From Methanosarcina thermophila TM-1 (lineage in GTDB: Archaea > Halobacteriota > Methanosarcinia > Methanosarcinales > Methanosarcinaceae), in NCBI RefSeq assembly GCF_000969885.1, contig NZ_CP009501.1, positions 2,370,908 to 2,434,907 of the forward strand: a stretch of DNA of 64,000 nt. The letters are read 5' to 3'. Of this stretch, positions 37,820-46,802 are shown piece after piece. The notes below the pieces were generated by a model, which ran no database searches, was not told the DNA's origin, and worked only from the letters and a program-made list of their open reading frames with translations. Made by a program: the position numbers and the translations under genes. Within the stretch, counting starts at the first letter, position 1; each line of letters starts with the position of its first letter.

Positions 37820-38213
37820 TTAGTCCTTCTGAAAAACGAGAAAGCCATTTAAAGAGGGATAAAACCTCGTTTGTGACAGCGCGATAAGTTGGAGAATCAA
37901 GTGAAATTATCCATTCTACCAGATCTTTTTCTTGTTTTAAAAACCCACTTTCTTTTAACCACTGAGAAGTCTGGTCATATATTAAATAATAGGCATAGCC
38001 CGGCTTATCAGTTTCTTCAGCCCTTTTGACTTTCTTTGCTTTTACAAAAGCAAAAGTTTCACCCAGTCCATTAGTCTTAATCAATGTTGGTATCTTTCTT
38101 ACGTAGGCTTTATACTCTTTTTTTCTTTCTTCTTTGCTCCCTTCCAAAGCTTTCTCATATGCAAATTTCGCTCTTCCCTGCTCAAGCCCTTTTCTTGTAC
38201 TTATTTCACTCAT
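37785..38213 (-). CDS. cmr5: Type III-B small subunit Cmr5
   Basis: A 142-residue helical protein that stacks along the target RNA in the Cmr complex. The pattern EQGRAKFAYEKALEGSKEER then YRKIPTLIKTNGLGETFAFV, and a C-terminal LDSPTYRAVTNEVLSLFKWL RFSEGLIEG-like end, is typical of Cmr5 (the first helix, TNGLG loop, and YRxxTxExLxxLxWLxRFxEG). Sixteen bases after cmr4 and overlapping cmr6. Confidence 0.92.
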   Translation of the reverse strand: MSEISTRKGLEQGRAKFAYEKALEGSKEERKKEYKAYVRKIPTLIKTNGLGETFAFVKAKKVKRAEETDKPGYAYYLIYDQTSQWLKESGFLKQEKDLVEWIISLDSPTYRAVTNEVLSLFKWLSRFSEGLIEGEPEDEKQV

Positions 38214-38228
38214 CCAATGCTACCCCCA

Positions 38229-39173
38229 TTAGAGATCCATTATTCTGGTTCTGACAATTCCTTTGCCAATAGTAGAGTTTCCTCCCAGCTGGATTACAGG
38301 AGGTAGTCCTTTGATAAAGTACTCCATCACCAAATCTTCTTCATTTTTCCCGTTATTTTTTGCAAAAACTTTTTTGTTTTTGTCTTTACCTACAAAAATG
38401 GGACTTGTTAAAATCAGAGAGTAAAGAATAGTTTCACTTGGAAGGTATTCTTCAGTGAACAAAGCGCCTGTTTGGACAGTTCCAGTTTCGTTATTGATCT
38501 TGACTCTTGTAATCACTTCAGTTGAAAGATTTACAAAATCTTTAAAATCATCGTCACTCAAAATAACAAGATCTTTTTGCAGTTTTTGTGTCCAGTAATT
38601 GAAAATCTGACCCTTTGGAATCACATTCTTTGAAAGCCAGTGAGCAAACTTTGAGCATTTCTCATCCATTTTCACTTCAAAAGTGTATTCTTCTAAGATG
38701 ACCTTATTCCCCTCAAATAATAATTTACAGTCATCTGGAACTGTATTCTCTTCTGGCAATTTTGGAATTCCTTGGACATTAGCTAGACTGAGATCAGTAA
38801 TAAAACGCCCTAATACCTTTGGACATGTAATCCATGCAAAAACTCCTTTCATTGATTTCACTGGGAAGAGTAAAAGCCTAGCGTCTGTAAAACCAATTGC
38901 AGATCCATGATCATCTCCATTTTCCGGCCCAAAAACCAGTGAAATAACATCTTTATCTGATATTTTGACCTCCTGAGAATTTACTTTTATTTCAGCATGA
39001 TTAGTTTCAAATGCTTCTCTTATCCCTCCTTTTAAACCGGAGCCCTCAAATTTAGGAAACCCGGTATGTCTTTCTCTTTGAATGGGTAAGTCTACAACAC
39101 CAAGGTCAGTACCACTTCCAGCATGGAGAGGGGTTTCTACAGTCAAGAAAAAAGGCCTTACTCTTTTGAACAT
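38229..39173 (-). CDS. cmr4: Type III-B backbone RNase Cmr4
   Basis: 314 residues; the repeated backbone subunit that cleaves target RNA every six bases. The N-terminal segment ETPLHAGSGTDLGVVDLPIQ carries the conserved Asp (Asp28 here, in GVVDLP) that corresponds to the catalytic Asp of known Cmr4. It is followed by GFPKFEGSGLKGGIREAFE, the RAMP glycine loop, and the C-terminal PPVIQLGGNSTIGKGIVR loop. RNase activity should therefore be intact. It lies 28 bases after cmr3. Confidence 0.93.
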   Translation of the reverse strand: MFKRVRPFFLTVETPLHAGSGTDLGVVDLPIQRERHTGFPKFEGSGLKGGIREAFETNHAEIKVNSQEVKISDKDVISLVFGPENGDDHGSAIGFTDARLLLFPVKSMKGVFAWITCPKVLGRFITDLSLANVQGIPKLPEENTVPDDCKLLFEGNKVILEEYTFEVKMDEKCSKFAHWLSKNVIPKGQIFNYWTQKLQKDLVILSDDDFKDFVNLSTEVITRVKINNETGTVQTGALFTEEYLPSETILYSLILTSPIFVGKDKNKKVFAKNNGKNEEDLVMEYFIKGLPPVIQLGGNSTIGKGIVRTRIMDL

Positions 39174-39201
39174 TTTCCCACCAGTAATCCGAATTTATTT
39201 T

Positions 39202-40281
39202 TTATTCATTTACTTTTCCAACAAATGTTATACCAAATCCCTGTTTAGCATACTCGTCTGAAATTGATTGTTTATTGAACAAAGAATAAATTTCCTTGAT
39301 ATCTCCTTCGATAATTTTAAAGTAATAAACACTCCCAGCAGGAGTAGCCCTCCACATAGGTTTGGGTTTCTTCTGTTTAAGGTCAAAGCCTCCAATGTTC
39401 TGATATTTTCCGATTGAAGCCGTCAACAACTTAAATTTCAAATTTTTGTACTTACCTTCTAAACTATTCATATCTATCCAAGAGGGGAGCCATCCTTGGT
39501 GGAAGATTGCAGGAGTTGACAAATATAATTTGAATTTTTCAATATCTTTATTGAGATTCTTTTCAGAATAATTACAATTTATTAATTGCTCCGAAATTTT
39601 TTCGTAAGAAGCAGCTTTACCTTCTCCCCCTAATTTTAGCAAGCCCTTCTCAGGAATCTCCAGACCCTCAAATTCAACCAAAAAGCTGAGATTTTTTAGT
39701 CTTTTCATACCCACCCTGTATATTTTAGATTCATCGGCTGTGTGGGTCTCTCCGCTCAAGCCTATACCTATCTTCGGCTCAGTAATAACTCTCGAATTCA
39801 ATCGTAGAATGGAAAAATTTTTGCTATTACAAGATAGATACCCTTTCAATAATTCCCCACTTATCAGACCATTATCAATAGCTTGTACTCCTTGATCTCC
39901 TTTCAAAACATGAGAAGTAGGACAGGAACTTTTCAGTTTTAGCTCAACAAGAGAAAGAAGGTTTACTTCATTTTCCATCTCAGCTTCTACATCCTTTTTT
40001 TGGACCAAATCAAGAGGCAATGGTAAATACAAAGTATTCTTATTTTCTAAATTATCTAAGAAGTAAATCCCTCTTATTACCAGATTGTTAGTAGGGTCTT
40101 CTTCAGTGTTTGCTTTTTCAAGCAGATCAATGTGATTTGAAAAATAAACAGTCCTTATAGCACCGTATATTACTGAGGGAGAAGGCGGGAATATGCAATT
40201 TCCCCAACTGTCTTCTCCCATAGAGAAGGGTTTTCCATCTCTAAAGAAAATTGTATCCAAAGGATCAATTTTTATCAGCAT
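39202..40281 (-). CDS. cmr3: Type III-B RAMP protein Cmr3
   Basis: 359 residues. Cmr3 pairs with Cmr2 and holds the 5' tag of the crRNA. It shows IDPLDTIFFRDGKPFSMGED (the FFRDGKPF signature) at residues 5-24, FPPSPSVIYGAIRTVYFS, and ENIGIGLS-like EPKIGIGLSGETHTADESKI. The C-terminal QGFGITFVGKV is the last glycine-rich loop. Start ATG at 40281 touches the cmr2 stop. Confidence 0.92.
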   Translation of the reverse strand: MLIKIDPLDTIFFRDGKPFSMGEDSWGNCIFPPSPSVIYGAIRTVYFSNHIDLLEKANTEEDPTNNLVIRGIYFLDNLENKNTLYLPLPLDLVQKKDVEAEMENEVNLLSLVELKLKSSCPTSHVLKGDQGVQAIDNGLISGELLKGYLSCNSKNFSILRLNSRVITEPKIGIGLSGETHTADESKIYRVGMKRLKNLSFLVEFEGLEIPEKGLLKLGGEGKAASYEKISEQLINCNYSEKNLNKDIEKFKLYLSTPAIFHQGWLPSWIDMNSLEGKYKNLKFKLLTASIGKYQNIGGFDLKQKKPKPMWRATPAGSVYYFKIIEGDIKEIYSLFNKQSISDEYAKQGFGITFVGKVNE

Positions 40282-42053
40282 TAATTAGACCCCCGTTCAA
40301 TAAAAACCGCAGTATTTAAAAGAGACAGGAAGTTCTCCAAAGATTTGCTTTCTCTAGCTAATGCATATAACTTCTCTGTTATATCTTCAATTGTTTGCTC
40401 TTTTCTGGTGTAAAAATCTGTTTCTGTTTCTCCTGTTTTCTTAACCATCATACAGGACCTACTTATTAATCTTTTAATCTCAGTCTTGAGCAGTTTAAAC
40501 TCGGAATAGTTGCCATTTTCATCCATTAATAAATTAAATTCTTCATTTAGTTTTTTTACAAAACTATCTGAAAAGGATGGATTTCCTGAAGAATTTGGGG
40601 ATCTTAAAAGGTTAATTAATTCTTCTAAAACTTCGATAGTATCGAAAGTTCCATACTTCCATTTGAATACAGTTTTGTGTATTTCTCCAGATCTTTTGAG
40701 CACAGCAATTGCAAACGCGTCTTTCTCATTATTGCCATCAATCGACTTCGCCTCATGTTCCATTTTTCTTGCCCATGAAAGGACTTCCTGAAGGGGCGTT
40801 TTGTAATGAGCAATGCAAACACCACATGAAGCCGATGATTTTTTTCCTTGTTTTATGTAAGAAAATTCTTCAAATGCTGGGAAGTTCTTCCTTAATTCTT
40901 TCATTACAGGTAACAAATAATTAAGGTTGATAAAAGCAAGAACATCATCCCCACCTGAATAAACCAGTTTACCTTTTGGATTAACTTCTGAATCAACAAT
41001 GTTTTTTACTTCATTTGCATATCTACCAAGTTTTTCCGTCAGATAACTATGAAATCTCTCAAGTTCTGATTTCCCCTTGTCTTCCAAAAATTCTCCAGAG
41101 AGCCACTTCCCCATGTTATCTCCATCAAGACAAAGCAAAGCATAATAGTTTGAAAATTTTAATCCCATTTGTTCTGCAGTGTTTGTGATTTTAGCTAATT
41201 TTTCCAAGCTAACTTCTGGATCGGCTTTAATTCCATTTTTTTCAAAGTATTTTTTAGTCAAATTATCTTTAAAGTACAGCTGTTCATCAAAGTCTTTACC
41301 AAAAAAACTCTTATACTCTTTTAATAGCGAGGAATCAAGTTTTGAGAGTGTATCCATTAATGCAATTTCAGCCGTTGATGGATAATTTCTCTGATATTTT
41401 TTCTTAAAATGTTCGCCAGCAAAGCGTTTGGAAAGGCACACTGCACATAGACCCTCTCCATCACTAATAAATTTGTTAGAAACGTGGGTTACTTTTTTCG
41501 CATCTTGAACATATGCTCTCTTCTCGTCACCACCATAAAAGAGTACGTTTCTTTCACCACATAGTGAGCATTTTCTGCCAGATTCTTGAAATTGTTGAAA
41601 ACGGCGTATATTTTTTACTGCTCCTAAATAACTTTCAAGCTCACTAAATTTTGAAGCATAATCTCCTTCTTTAAAGTCCAATGCAATCCAGTGTAAGTCC
41701 AATAAATTGTCTATTTGCTGGCCAAAACCATCTGGAATATTTAAATTTAATTTTACAACTATATCTCCGCATATTTTCCTGTATTCATTTTGGACAAAGT
41801 TGCACAATTCAGAGCCAATTTTTTCAGGATCTTCACATTCAATTTTGGCAATAAAACGACTTGGTTTAGAATCTATCTCTTTATCTGGGAATATTATATC
41901 GCATGAGTCGACTAATCTACTCAATTCATCTATCGCTGCATCTGATAGATGTGATAATAGGAAGCTTCCTGCGTAAAGATCCTGTGTTTTTCTGGCTTGG
42001 GAAATATAAGATTGAACCGGTCCTATTGTAAAAAGAAAAAGAAATTGACTCAT
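40281..42053 (-). CDS. cmr2: Cas10/Cmr2, cyclic oligoadenylate synthase subunit
   Basis: 590 residues, the large subunit. It begins directly with FLFLFTIGPVQSYISQARKT, so no HD nuclease domain precedes the first palm; DNA cleavage by HD is therefore not expected. A zinc finger uses CSLC (162-165) and CAVC (203-206). The first catalytic strand is CLDGDNMGKW (309-317) and the palm motif GGDD is intact at residues 367-370 (VYSGGDDVLAF). This predicts cOA synthesis, in line with the CARF-HEPN gene nearby. ATG overlaps the cmr1 stop by four bases. Confidence 0.94.
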   Translation of the reverse strand: MSQFLFLFTIGPVQSYISQARKTQDLYAGSFLLSHLSDAAIDELSRLVDSCDIIFPDKEIDSKPSRFIAKIECEDPEKIGSELCNFVQNEYRKICGDIVVKLNLNIPDGFGQQIDNLLDLHWIALDFKEGDYASKFSELESYLGAVKNIRRFQQFQESGRKCSLCGERNVLFYGGDEKRAYVQDAKKVTHVSNKFISDGEGLCAVCLSKRFAGEHFKKKYQRNYPSTAEIALMDTLSKLDSSLLKEYKSFFGKDFDEQLYFKDNLTKKYFEKNGIKADPEVSLEKLAKITNTAEQMGLKFSNYYALLCLDGDNMGKWLSGEFLEDKGKSELERFHSYLTEKLGRYANEVKNIVDSEVNPKGKLVYSGGDDVLAFINLNYLLPVMKELRKNFPAFEEFSYIKQGKKSSASCGVCIAHYKTPLQEVLSWARKMEHEAKSIDGNNEKDAFAIAVLKRSGEIHKTVFKWKYGTFDTIEVLEELINLLRSPNSSGNPSFSDSFVKKLNEEFNLLMDENGNYSEFKLLKTEIKRLISRSCMMVKKTGETETDFYTRKEQTIEDITEKLYALARESKSLENFLSLLNTAVFIERGSN

Positions 42054-42895
42054 AATATCATCGCCTTGAACTTATCCTGAACCAGCTTATCCTGAACCGA
42101 GAAGTTCGCTTTTTTAGTAGAATCTTTATTAAAGACTGTGTTCAAAGTTGAGATAATTGGGAAATACCTTCCATTTGAGTTTTTCAATACTGATACATAT
42201 ATTGGTGAAGCAAGCCTGCCTTTAGATGAAGTAAATCCTAAAGAGCGATTACAACATTTGCTTGAAGCTGTTCCTATACTCTCAAGTACTTCCTCCCACT
42301 TCTCATATTCTCCTCCAAAAATTACTTCTTTTAAATAGGGGTATTGAGACTCTTGGAGGAAGCTTTCCTTTAAAACTATCTTCTCACCCTTCATGTCATA
42401 ATTGCTCGAGCCTACACGATTGATTAATTCTAAGATATCTTCAATTTCAAGATTGATATCCTCGGGCTCTAAACTCCCAAAACCTCGCCGAGACCTTTTA
42501 CCAAATCCGCCCAAAATAAGACATAGGTTTAAAATATCGCTATAATCTTGAATATTAGAATAGCTCGATAAAATTATTGAAAGATCTTGATTAGGAGATA
42601 TAACCTTAACACGTCCCATATTCTTATGAGGTAGCAAGAAGTAATTGCCTTGGTCTAATTCCCCACTTTGGATCCGAATCCTGATCTTGGATTTTCCTAC
42701 TTTTTCATTGCTCGCACCAAAAAGATCAGATTCCCTCTTTTTTAATTCTTCAAGGGACAAATGTCCGTTTACAGCTCTCCACCAGAATCTCATCATACCT
42801 TTAATTGAAGGAGGTCTTAACTCTGGAGTACGACCATCTGCCCCAGTCATGAGAAGAGGAGTAATAATTTTACATTTTATTTTTTCTATTTCCAA
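42050..42895 (-). CDS. cmr1: Type III-B RAMP protein Cmr1
   Basis: 281 residues; binds the 3' part of the crRNA-target duplex. It opens with IKCKIITPLLMTGADGRTPE followed by LRPPSIKGMMRFWWRAVNGH, the Cmr1 signature (RxxSIKGxxRFWWRA). LGGFGKRSRRGFGSLE near residue 130 is the second conserved loop. It is a little short for Cmr1, because the C-terminal part after residue 250 is brief. It is the first gene of the cmr1-6 block and follows cas6b by about 45 bases. Confidence 0.92.
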   Translation of the reverse strand: MEIEKIKCKIITPLLMTGADGRTPELRPPSIKGMMRFWWRAVNGHLSLEELKKRESDLFGASNEKVGKSKIRIRIQSGELDQGNYFLLPHKNMGRVKVISPNQDLSIILSSYSNIQDYSDILNLCLILGGFGKRSRRGFGSLEPEDINLEIEDILELINRVGSSNYDMKGEKIVLKESFLQESQYPYLKEVIFGGEYEKWEEVLESIGTASSKCCNRSLGFTSSKGRLASPIYVSVLKNSNGRYFPIISTLNTVFNKDSTKKANFSVQDKLVQDKFKAMIL

Positions 42896-42942
42896 CTCGT
42901 GCCCTCCAAAATAAAATTATTAAACTTATATCGATTGAGTTT

Positions 42943-43617
42943 TCACATCCTTATTTTCCTCACAGTCCCAAACCCTTTTGCAACTCCCTTTCCTATCCCA
43001 ATAAAATCCGGAATCAGAAAATTGGTCATAAAACCGCCTGTAAAAGAAGTAAAATCCAGATTTTTGTACTTTGAACGGTTGATCTCCACATTGACATCAC
43101 ATTTTATGGTATCAGGAACTGTATATCCAAAAGCCTTTGACATAGAGAGCAGGTTTCCCACAAGCGTCTTCCTGAGGATTTCCTTTTGTTCTTCAGGGTT
43201 TCTAGTCTCAAAGAACCTCTCTTTGTTTTCTTTGTTGAGAGCAAGCCAGGGAGTGAGAAATTCGTAAAAGTAAAGGCTTTTTGTCAGGCCGAAATCCTGT
43301 TTTTTAAGCCTCAGAGACCGCTCTGTGATTTCAAAATTTTGATGAGGAAGGGTGACGGTATCAAATTTGTCAAATAAACCTTTCAAAATTTCTGCTCCTT
43401 CATTTATGCCAACTACAAGTGGTATCCTATCAAGAACTTTATATTGTACCAGAGGGTAGCGGTAATAAAATCTGTCAGTATTATGGTTATGGAGCTGGTC
43501 GTATTCATTGAATTTTGACGCAAAGAAACCGCGGATCTGATTTGCATCACCCCTGAATTCCTCTGGTCCTTCAAAAGTCATCTCAAGAGTCTTGAGTTTA
43601 ATATTTTCCTGAGTCAT
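42943..43617 (-). CDS. cas6b: CRISPR pre-crRNA endonuclease Cas6b
   Basis: A 224-residue RAMP nuclease that cuts pre-crRNA inside the repeat. The N-terminal domain reads KLKTLEMTFEGPEEFRGDAN then FNEYDQLHNHNTDRFYYRYP; the C-terminal end PDFIGIGKGVAKGFGTVRKI is the Cas6 glycine-rich loop. This layout fits Cas6b (Cas6b_N plus Cas6b_C) known from methanogens. The paired His in LHNHN is a candidate active-site region, which I cannot confirm. ATG 43617 is preferred; an in-frame ATG at 43716 adds 33 poorly conserved residues. It heads the cas operon. Confidence 0.82.
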   Translation of the reverse strand: MTQENIKLKTLEMTFEGPEEFRGDANQIRGFFASKFNEYDQLHNHNTDRFYYRYPLVQYKVLDRIPLVVGINEGAEILKGLFDKFDTVTLPHQNFEITERSLRLKKQDFGLTKSLYFYEFLTPWLALNKENKERFFETRNPEEQKEILRKTLVGNLLSMSKAFGYTVPDTIKCDVNVEINRSKYKNLDFTSFTGGFMTNFLIPDFIGIGKGVAKGFGTVRKIRM

Positions 43618-43736
43618 GAAATATGGATAATTTTTTAATAATATCTTTTCTAATTTTGATATTATTACTCTTATCATATATACATTTTGATATTTATAGA
43701 AGAGAATCTGTAACAAAATAAAATCTTCGTATATAT

Positions 43737-44003
43737 TTAAATAACGTTTTGTATTTTCTCGCCAAGACTCCGCTCAATATTTTCAATTCCAGCCGCACAA
43801 TCCGTATGCTTGTAACAGTTTATCCAGAGAACAATAACTTTGTATATATTTTTGATCTTATTATTGAGCGACTTATCTTCTTCTTTATAGACAAAGTCTT
43901 CTTTTTCTGTGCGTTCAATCTCTTCTATGCTTTCACTTATCTTTTCAATCGACTCTTCAGTGGGTATAACTCTTATACTACTTCCTGTCCCATTTTCCTC
44001 CAA
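43737..44003 (-). CDS. Small hypothetical protein at the head of the cas operon
   Basis: 88 residues. The N-terminal half is a very acidic, probably coiled or disordered stretch (TEESIEKISESIEEIERTEK). The second half is KIKNIYKVIVLWINCYKHTD followed by CAAGIENIERSLGEKIQNVI. No family is recognised. It lies 120 bases upstream of cas6b on the same strand and may be an uncharacterised ancillary gene, possibly an anti-CRISPR or regulatory protein, but this is guesswork from position. Confidence 0.5.
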   Translation of the reverse strand: MEENGTGSSIRVIPTEESIEKISESIEEIERTEKEDFVYKEEDKSLNNKIKNIYKVIVLWINCYKHTDCAAGIENIERSLGEKIQNVI

Positions 44004-44178
44004 ACTTATTAATAAAACAGAGAAAGAACTATATACTTAATAACTAAATAATTTTAAACAGAATGTTGTCTTTTGCCAGAATATGTCTGCATAATTCAAA
44101 GACTCCTTTGAATAATTAATGATTTAATCGTATTTGCATGGTATAGTCTTACAAATAAACTTTTACGGAGAGAACTTG

Positions 44179-44670
44179 ATGTACAGGAGATATGTGATAG
44201 ATATTACTTCTGAACCTAAAAACGATGTTTATAGGCACCTGATTGATCTGGCTTTTGATTTATGTGATAGGTTTACTCTCGTTGTACATGAAGAAACTAA
44301 ATTAGACGATAAGGGTAAATCCATATTGGAAAAGCTAAATGATCATTTAATAGAAATGAAAAAGCAATCAGAATGGCCAGGTACAATACTATGTGACCAG
44401 TTTGCATATGTTTATTATTACCGTGCCAGTCCGGAAGCCAGAGAGATAATAAAAGAGGTTTCAAGTTCACTTTACAGTAGTTGGATATGGCCTCTCGAAG
44501 ACTTGAGTTTTTATAAGAATGGTAAACCATGGCTAGTAAACACAGCTCATGAAAATATTAGCTATATTCTTAGCGACGACGAGTCTGAGATCGACAGAAT
44601 CATGAACATAGAAGGCCTTAAGGCAAGAAAAGCAAGCGGGGCGTTTAAAACCCTGTCTAATTGGTATTGA
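44179..44670 (+). CDS. Hypothetical protein in the defence island
   Basis: 163 residues starting MYRRYVIDITSEPKNDVYRH, with GGAGAG nine bases before ATG 44179 (an in-frame ATG at 44134 is less likely). Features are a YVYYYRASPEAREIIKEVSS block and ENISYILSDDESEIDRIMNI near the end, a mixed alpha/beta soluble protein without membrane segments. No family is recognised. The small cytoplasmic form and position beside the cas operon and a toxin remnant would fit an immunity or defence accessory gene, but there is no direct evidence. Confidence 0.6.
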   Translation: MYRRYVIDITSEPKNDVYRHLIDLAFDLCDRFTLVVHEETKLDDKGKSILEKLNDHLIEMKKQSEWPGTILCDQFAYVYYYRASPEAREIIKEVSSSLYSSWIWPLEDLSFYKNGKPWLVNTAHENISYILSDDESEIDRIMNIEGLKARKASGAFKTLSNWY

Positions 44671-44697
44671 TGAAGATCGAGGTTTCAATTCTTGTTT

Positions 44698-44850
44698 TTA
44701 CAGCAGCTTATATCTTCTATATTTCTTATGTGCCTGTTCAGCGGCCAAAATATCGAAGATATGTACTTTCTTTTCTTCTTCATCAATTTTATAGAAAACC
44801 CGGTAGTTACAAACCCACAGTGGCAAGTAACTATTCGAGTTCTTTTGAAT
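44698..44850 (-). pseudogene. RelE/ParE-family toxin remnant
   Basis: The minus-strand frame gives PLWVCNYRVFYKIDEEEKKV then HIFDILAAEQAHKKYRRYKL, which is the C-terminal half of a RelE/ParE toxin (the vgxYRVxYxIDxxxxxVxIxxIxxR core). No start codon precedes it, since a stop closes the frame, and no antitoxin gene is next to it. A decayed toxin-antitoxin module. Confidence 0.7.
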
Positions 44851-44979
44851 TCTTTTTTATCTCCATAACTATCCAGAAATTTTGCTGATTATAAAATCCC
44901 GGAGTTGGATTGAGATCCCTGCAGTCCTTCGGCCATGTTTTTATTTACTCCAAATTATTAACTTCTATCAACAGCCATC

Positions 44980-46423
44980 TCAGGTTAATCTGTAAGCTCC
45001 CACCGGCGTCTGGGGACAGTCTGGCGGTGGGTGGTGTATTCTTCCGTAGGCGAATAATGCATCTCTGAAGCAGTAGCCTTTATCATGGATACAATTATTG
45101 AAATCCGTACAGAGTTGACACGGGGTGCCGACAAAATTCTCCCTCGGCGGGCAGATGAATCTGAGAAGCTCTGGGGAGTTCCAGACTTCCATTATCGACT
45201 GTCTTTTAAGGTCTCCAAAGAAGTACTTTGCATCAAGGGGCATCTGTTCGCACAATACAGCGCTTCCATCAGGTGCGATCCCAAGCGTAGTTCTGCCTGC
45301 AGAACAACCTGCTCTGGACTCCCATTTTTTTTCTCCTCTCTTTTTGGCTCTCAGGACTAGGGAGAGTATACTTTACTGCATCTCCTTCTATTATCAGGTC
45401 AGGCCAGCTCTCCTTTGCAGCTTTCAAGAGATCTGAAGCCTTCAATTTCATTTCATCAGTGAGGAACAGATGATCATCATGACGGTAGTGACTTCTTGCA
45501 TAGCTGGTGAACTGGAAGTTTCTAATACCAAGCTCAGAAAAGGTTTCGACATGATCATAGGCCTGATGGTAATTGATTGGGGTTAAAACGGCCTTGACTT
45601 TTGGCTCTATGCCTGCATCCATGAGATTCTGCAGCGTCTCTGTCGCTCTGCTGAGGTAGCCTTTACACCTCATTAAACGATCAGCTGTTTCCGGGTCCGG
45701 GCTATCAATGCTGACCTGAAATTCTCTGTTGACGCCATTTACGGGGTTATTCCATCCAGCTTCAGCCAGTCGATTAGCATCATCCAGACTGACATAGCAC
45801 TTTGTAGATGCCAGGAATATGAATCCCATCTCTGTAAGCTTTGCCAGAAACTCCGCTGAGTCCGGTCTACTCATCGGGTCTCCCCCTGTAAGCTGGAGCA
45901 TACGTATGCCGAGATCCCTGGCCTGCTCCATTATCTCCATCCATTGTCCCAGGGACATGTGATTAAGCTTACGCATGTTAGTAAGATCTGCATAGCAGTA
46001 GATACAGTTTGTCTGGCACCAGCCGCTGAAGTACAGCATCAAAGTCAAGGGCCTGGCTAGCCTGTGCTGGCATACGAACTCTTCCGGGGATACGAGGAAA
46101 TCCAGAGGATTATATTCTACAGCCGTGGTGTCTGGAACGTCAAGTACATCGATTTTCTCTAGCTTATCGTTGAGCACGTTAACTATGTTTTCTAATAGTG
46201 ATCTGGATGAGTCTGTGGATATATCGAACAGGAAGCCTATTGTCTTTGTCAGATCCCCTACACAGCGCCTGCCGTTTATCAGGCTTATAACCGTGGCTGT
46301 TACTGGATCTAATATCTGGTATTCTATGTTCTTGGTGGAGGTTAGGTAAAGTATGACCTTGTTACCGTCGTTTCTTAAAACCCATTCAGGTTTCAGCTTG
46401 AGGTAATTATCATCTTTCAGCAT
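44980..46423 (-). CDS. Radical SAM-SPASM peptide maturase with PqqD-like domain, frameshifted
   Basis: Likely RiPP-modifying enzyme. Residues 1-95 are a PqqD/RRE-like peptide-binding domain (VILYLTSTKNIEYQILDPVT). The radical SAM core has GWCQTNCIYCYADL (C136, C140, C143) and LTGGDPMSRP. The frame breaks at an A8 run (45325-45332): as written it gives KKMGVQSRL and stops at 45269. Reading seven As gives KKWESRAGCSAGRTTLGIAP, then ICPPRENFVGTPCQLCTDFN, a full SPASM domain ending at 44980. The joined protein has about 478 residues. This is a slippage site, a recent mutation or a sequencing error. It follows the Cys-rich peptide gene by 120 bases. Confidence 0.8.
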
Positions 46424-46544
46424 GTCAGGTCTCCAATCATTCCGTCAAATCATTCCGTCAAATGTGAGCCCTTGGTTAAGCTTTGGGTAAAAATAGTTGG
46501 ATAAGGGGTTTTGTACCCATCTATCCCTAATTGATCGCTTCCTT
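46424..46544. other. Gap between the peptide gene and its maturase gene
   Basis: Contains two copies of ATCATTCCGTCAA(A) about 16 bases apart (near 46436-46462), directly upstream of the maturase start. No terminator-like T run on the minus strand is clear, so a single transcript with the precursor is possible. Confidence 0.45.
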
Positions 46545-46802
46545 TTAAGAATAGGCTACGCAGTCAGTGCAGGCAGTTATGCATACTTCACAGAAGCCGC
46601 AGCCCACAGCAAGAGATGGCTGACTGCCAGGGGTTCGTCCGCTTTCTAATCTGATGCCTTTGCTACGAATCGCCTCTTTTATCAAGCCCATGGCACTCCT
46701 GTCAAACTCAGCTTTCAACTCTTGGTACTCTTTTATGCCTGACAGCTTGCTTTCAAATTCCATCTTCAGCTCTATAAGCCCTGGTATTTCACGTTCCTTC
46801 AC
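46545..46802 (-). CDS. Candidate RiPP precursor peptide with a Cys-rich C-terminus
   Basis: 85 residues. The start GTG 46802 follows GGAGGGG at good spacing. The first 55 residues are a charged helical leader (GLIELKMEFESKLSGIKEYQ). A small linker GRTPGSQPSLAVG leads to a core GCGFCEVCITACTDCVAYS with five cysteines spaced C-x2-C-x2-C-x3-C-x2-C. This leader-linker-core plan, plus a PqqD-radical SAM-SPASM gene next door, suggests a thioether-crosslinked peptide (sactipeptide or ranthipeptide type). A small metal- or Fe-S-binding protein is the alternative. No known family is recognised. Confidence 0.65.
   Translation of the reverse strand: MKEREIPGLIELKMEFESKLSGIKEYQELKAEFDRSAMGLIKEAIRSKGIRLESGRTPGSQPSLAVGCGFCEVCITACTDCVAYS

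Noticed and set aside
44661-44888. Plus-strand hydrophobic frame downstream of the 163-residue protein
   Set aside because: The opposite strand explains the region better as a RelE/ParE remnant.
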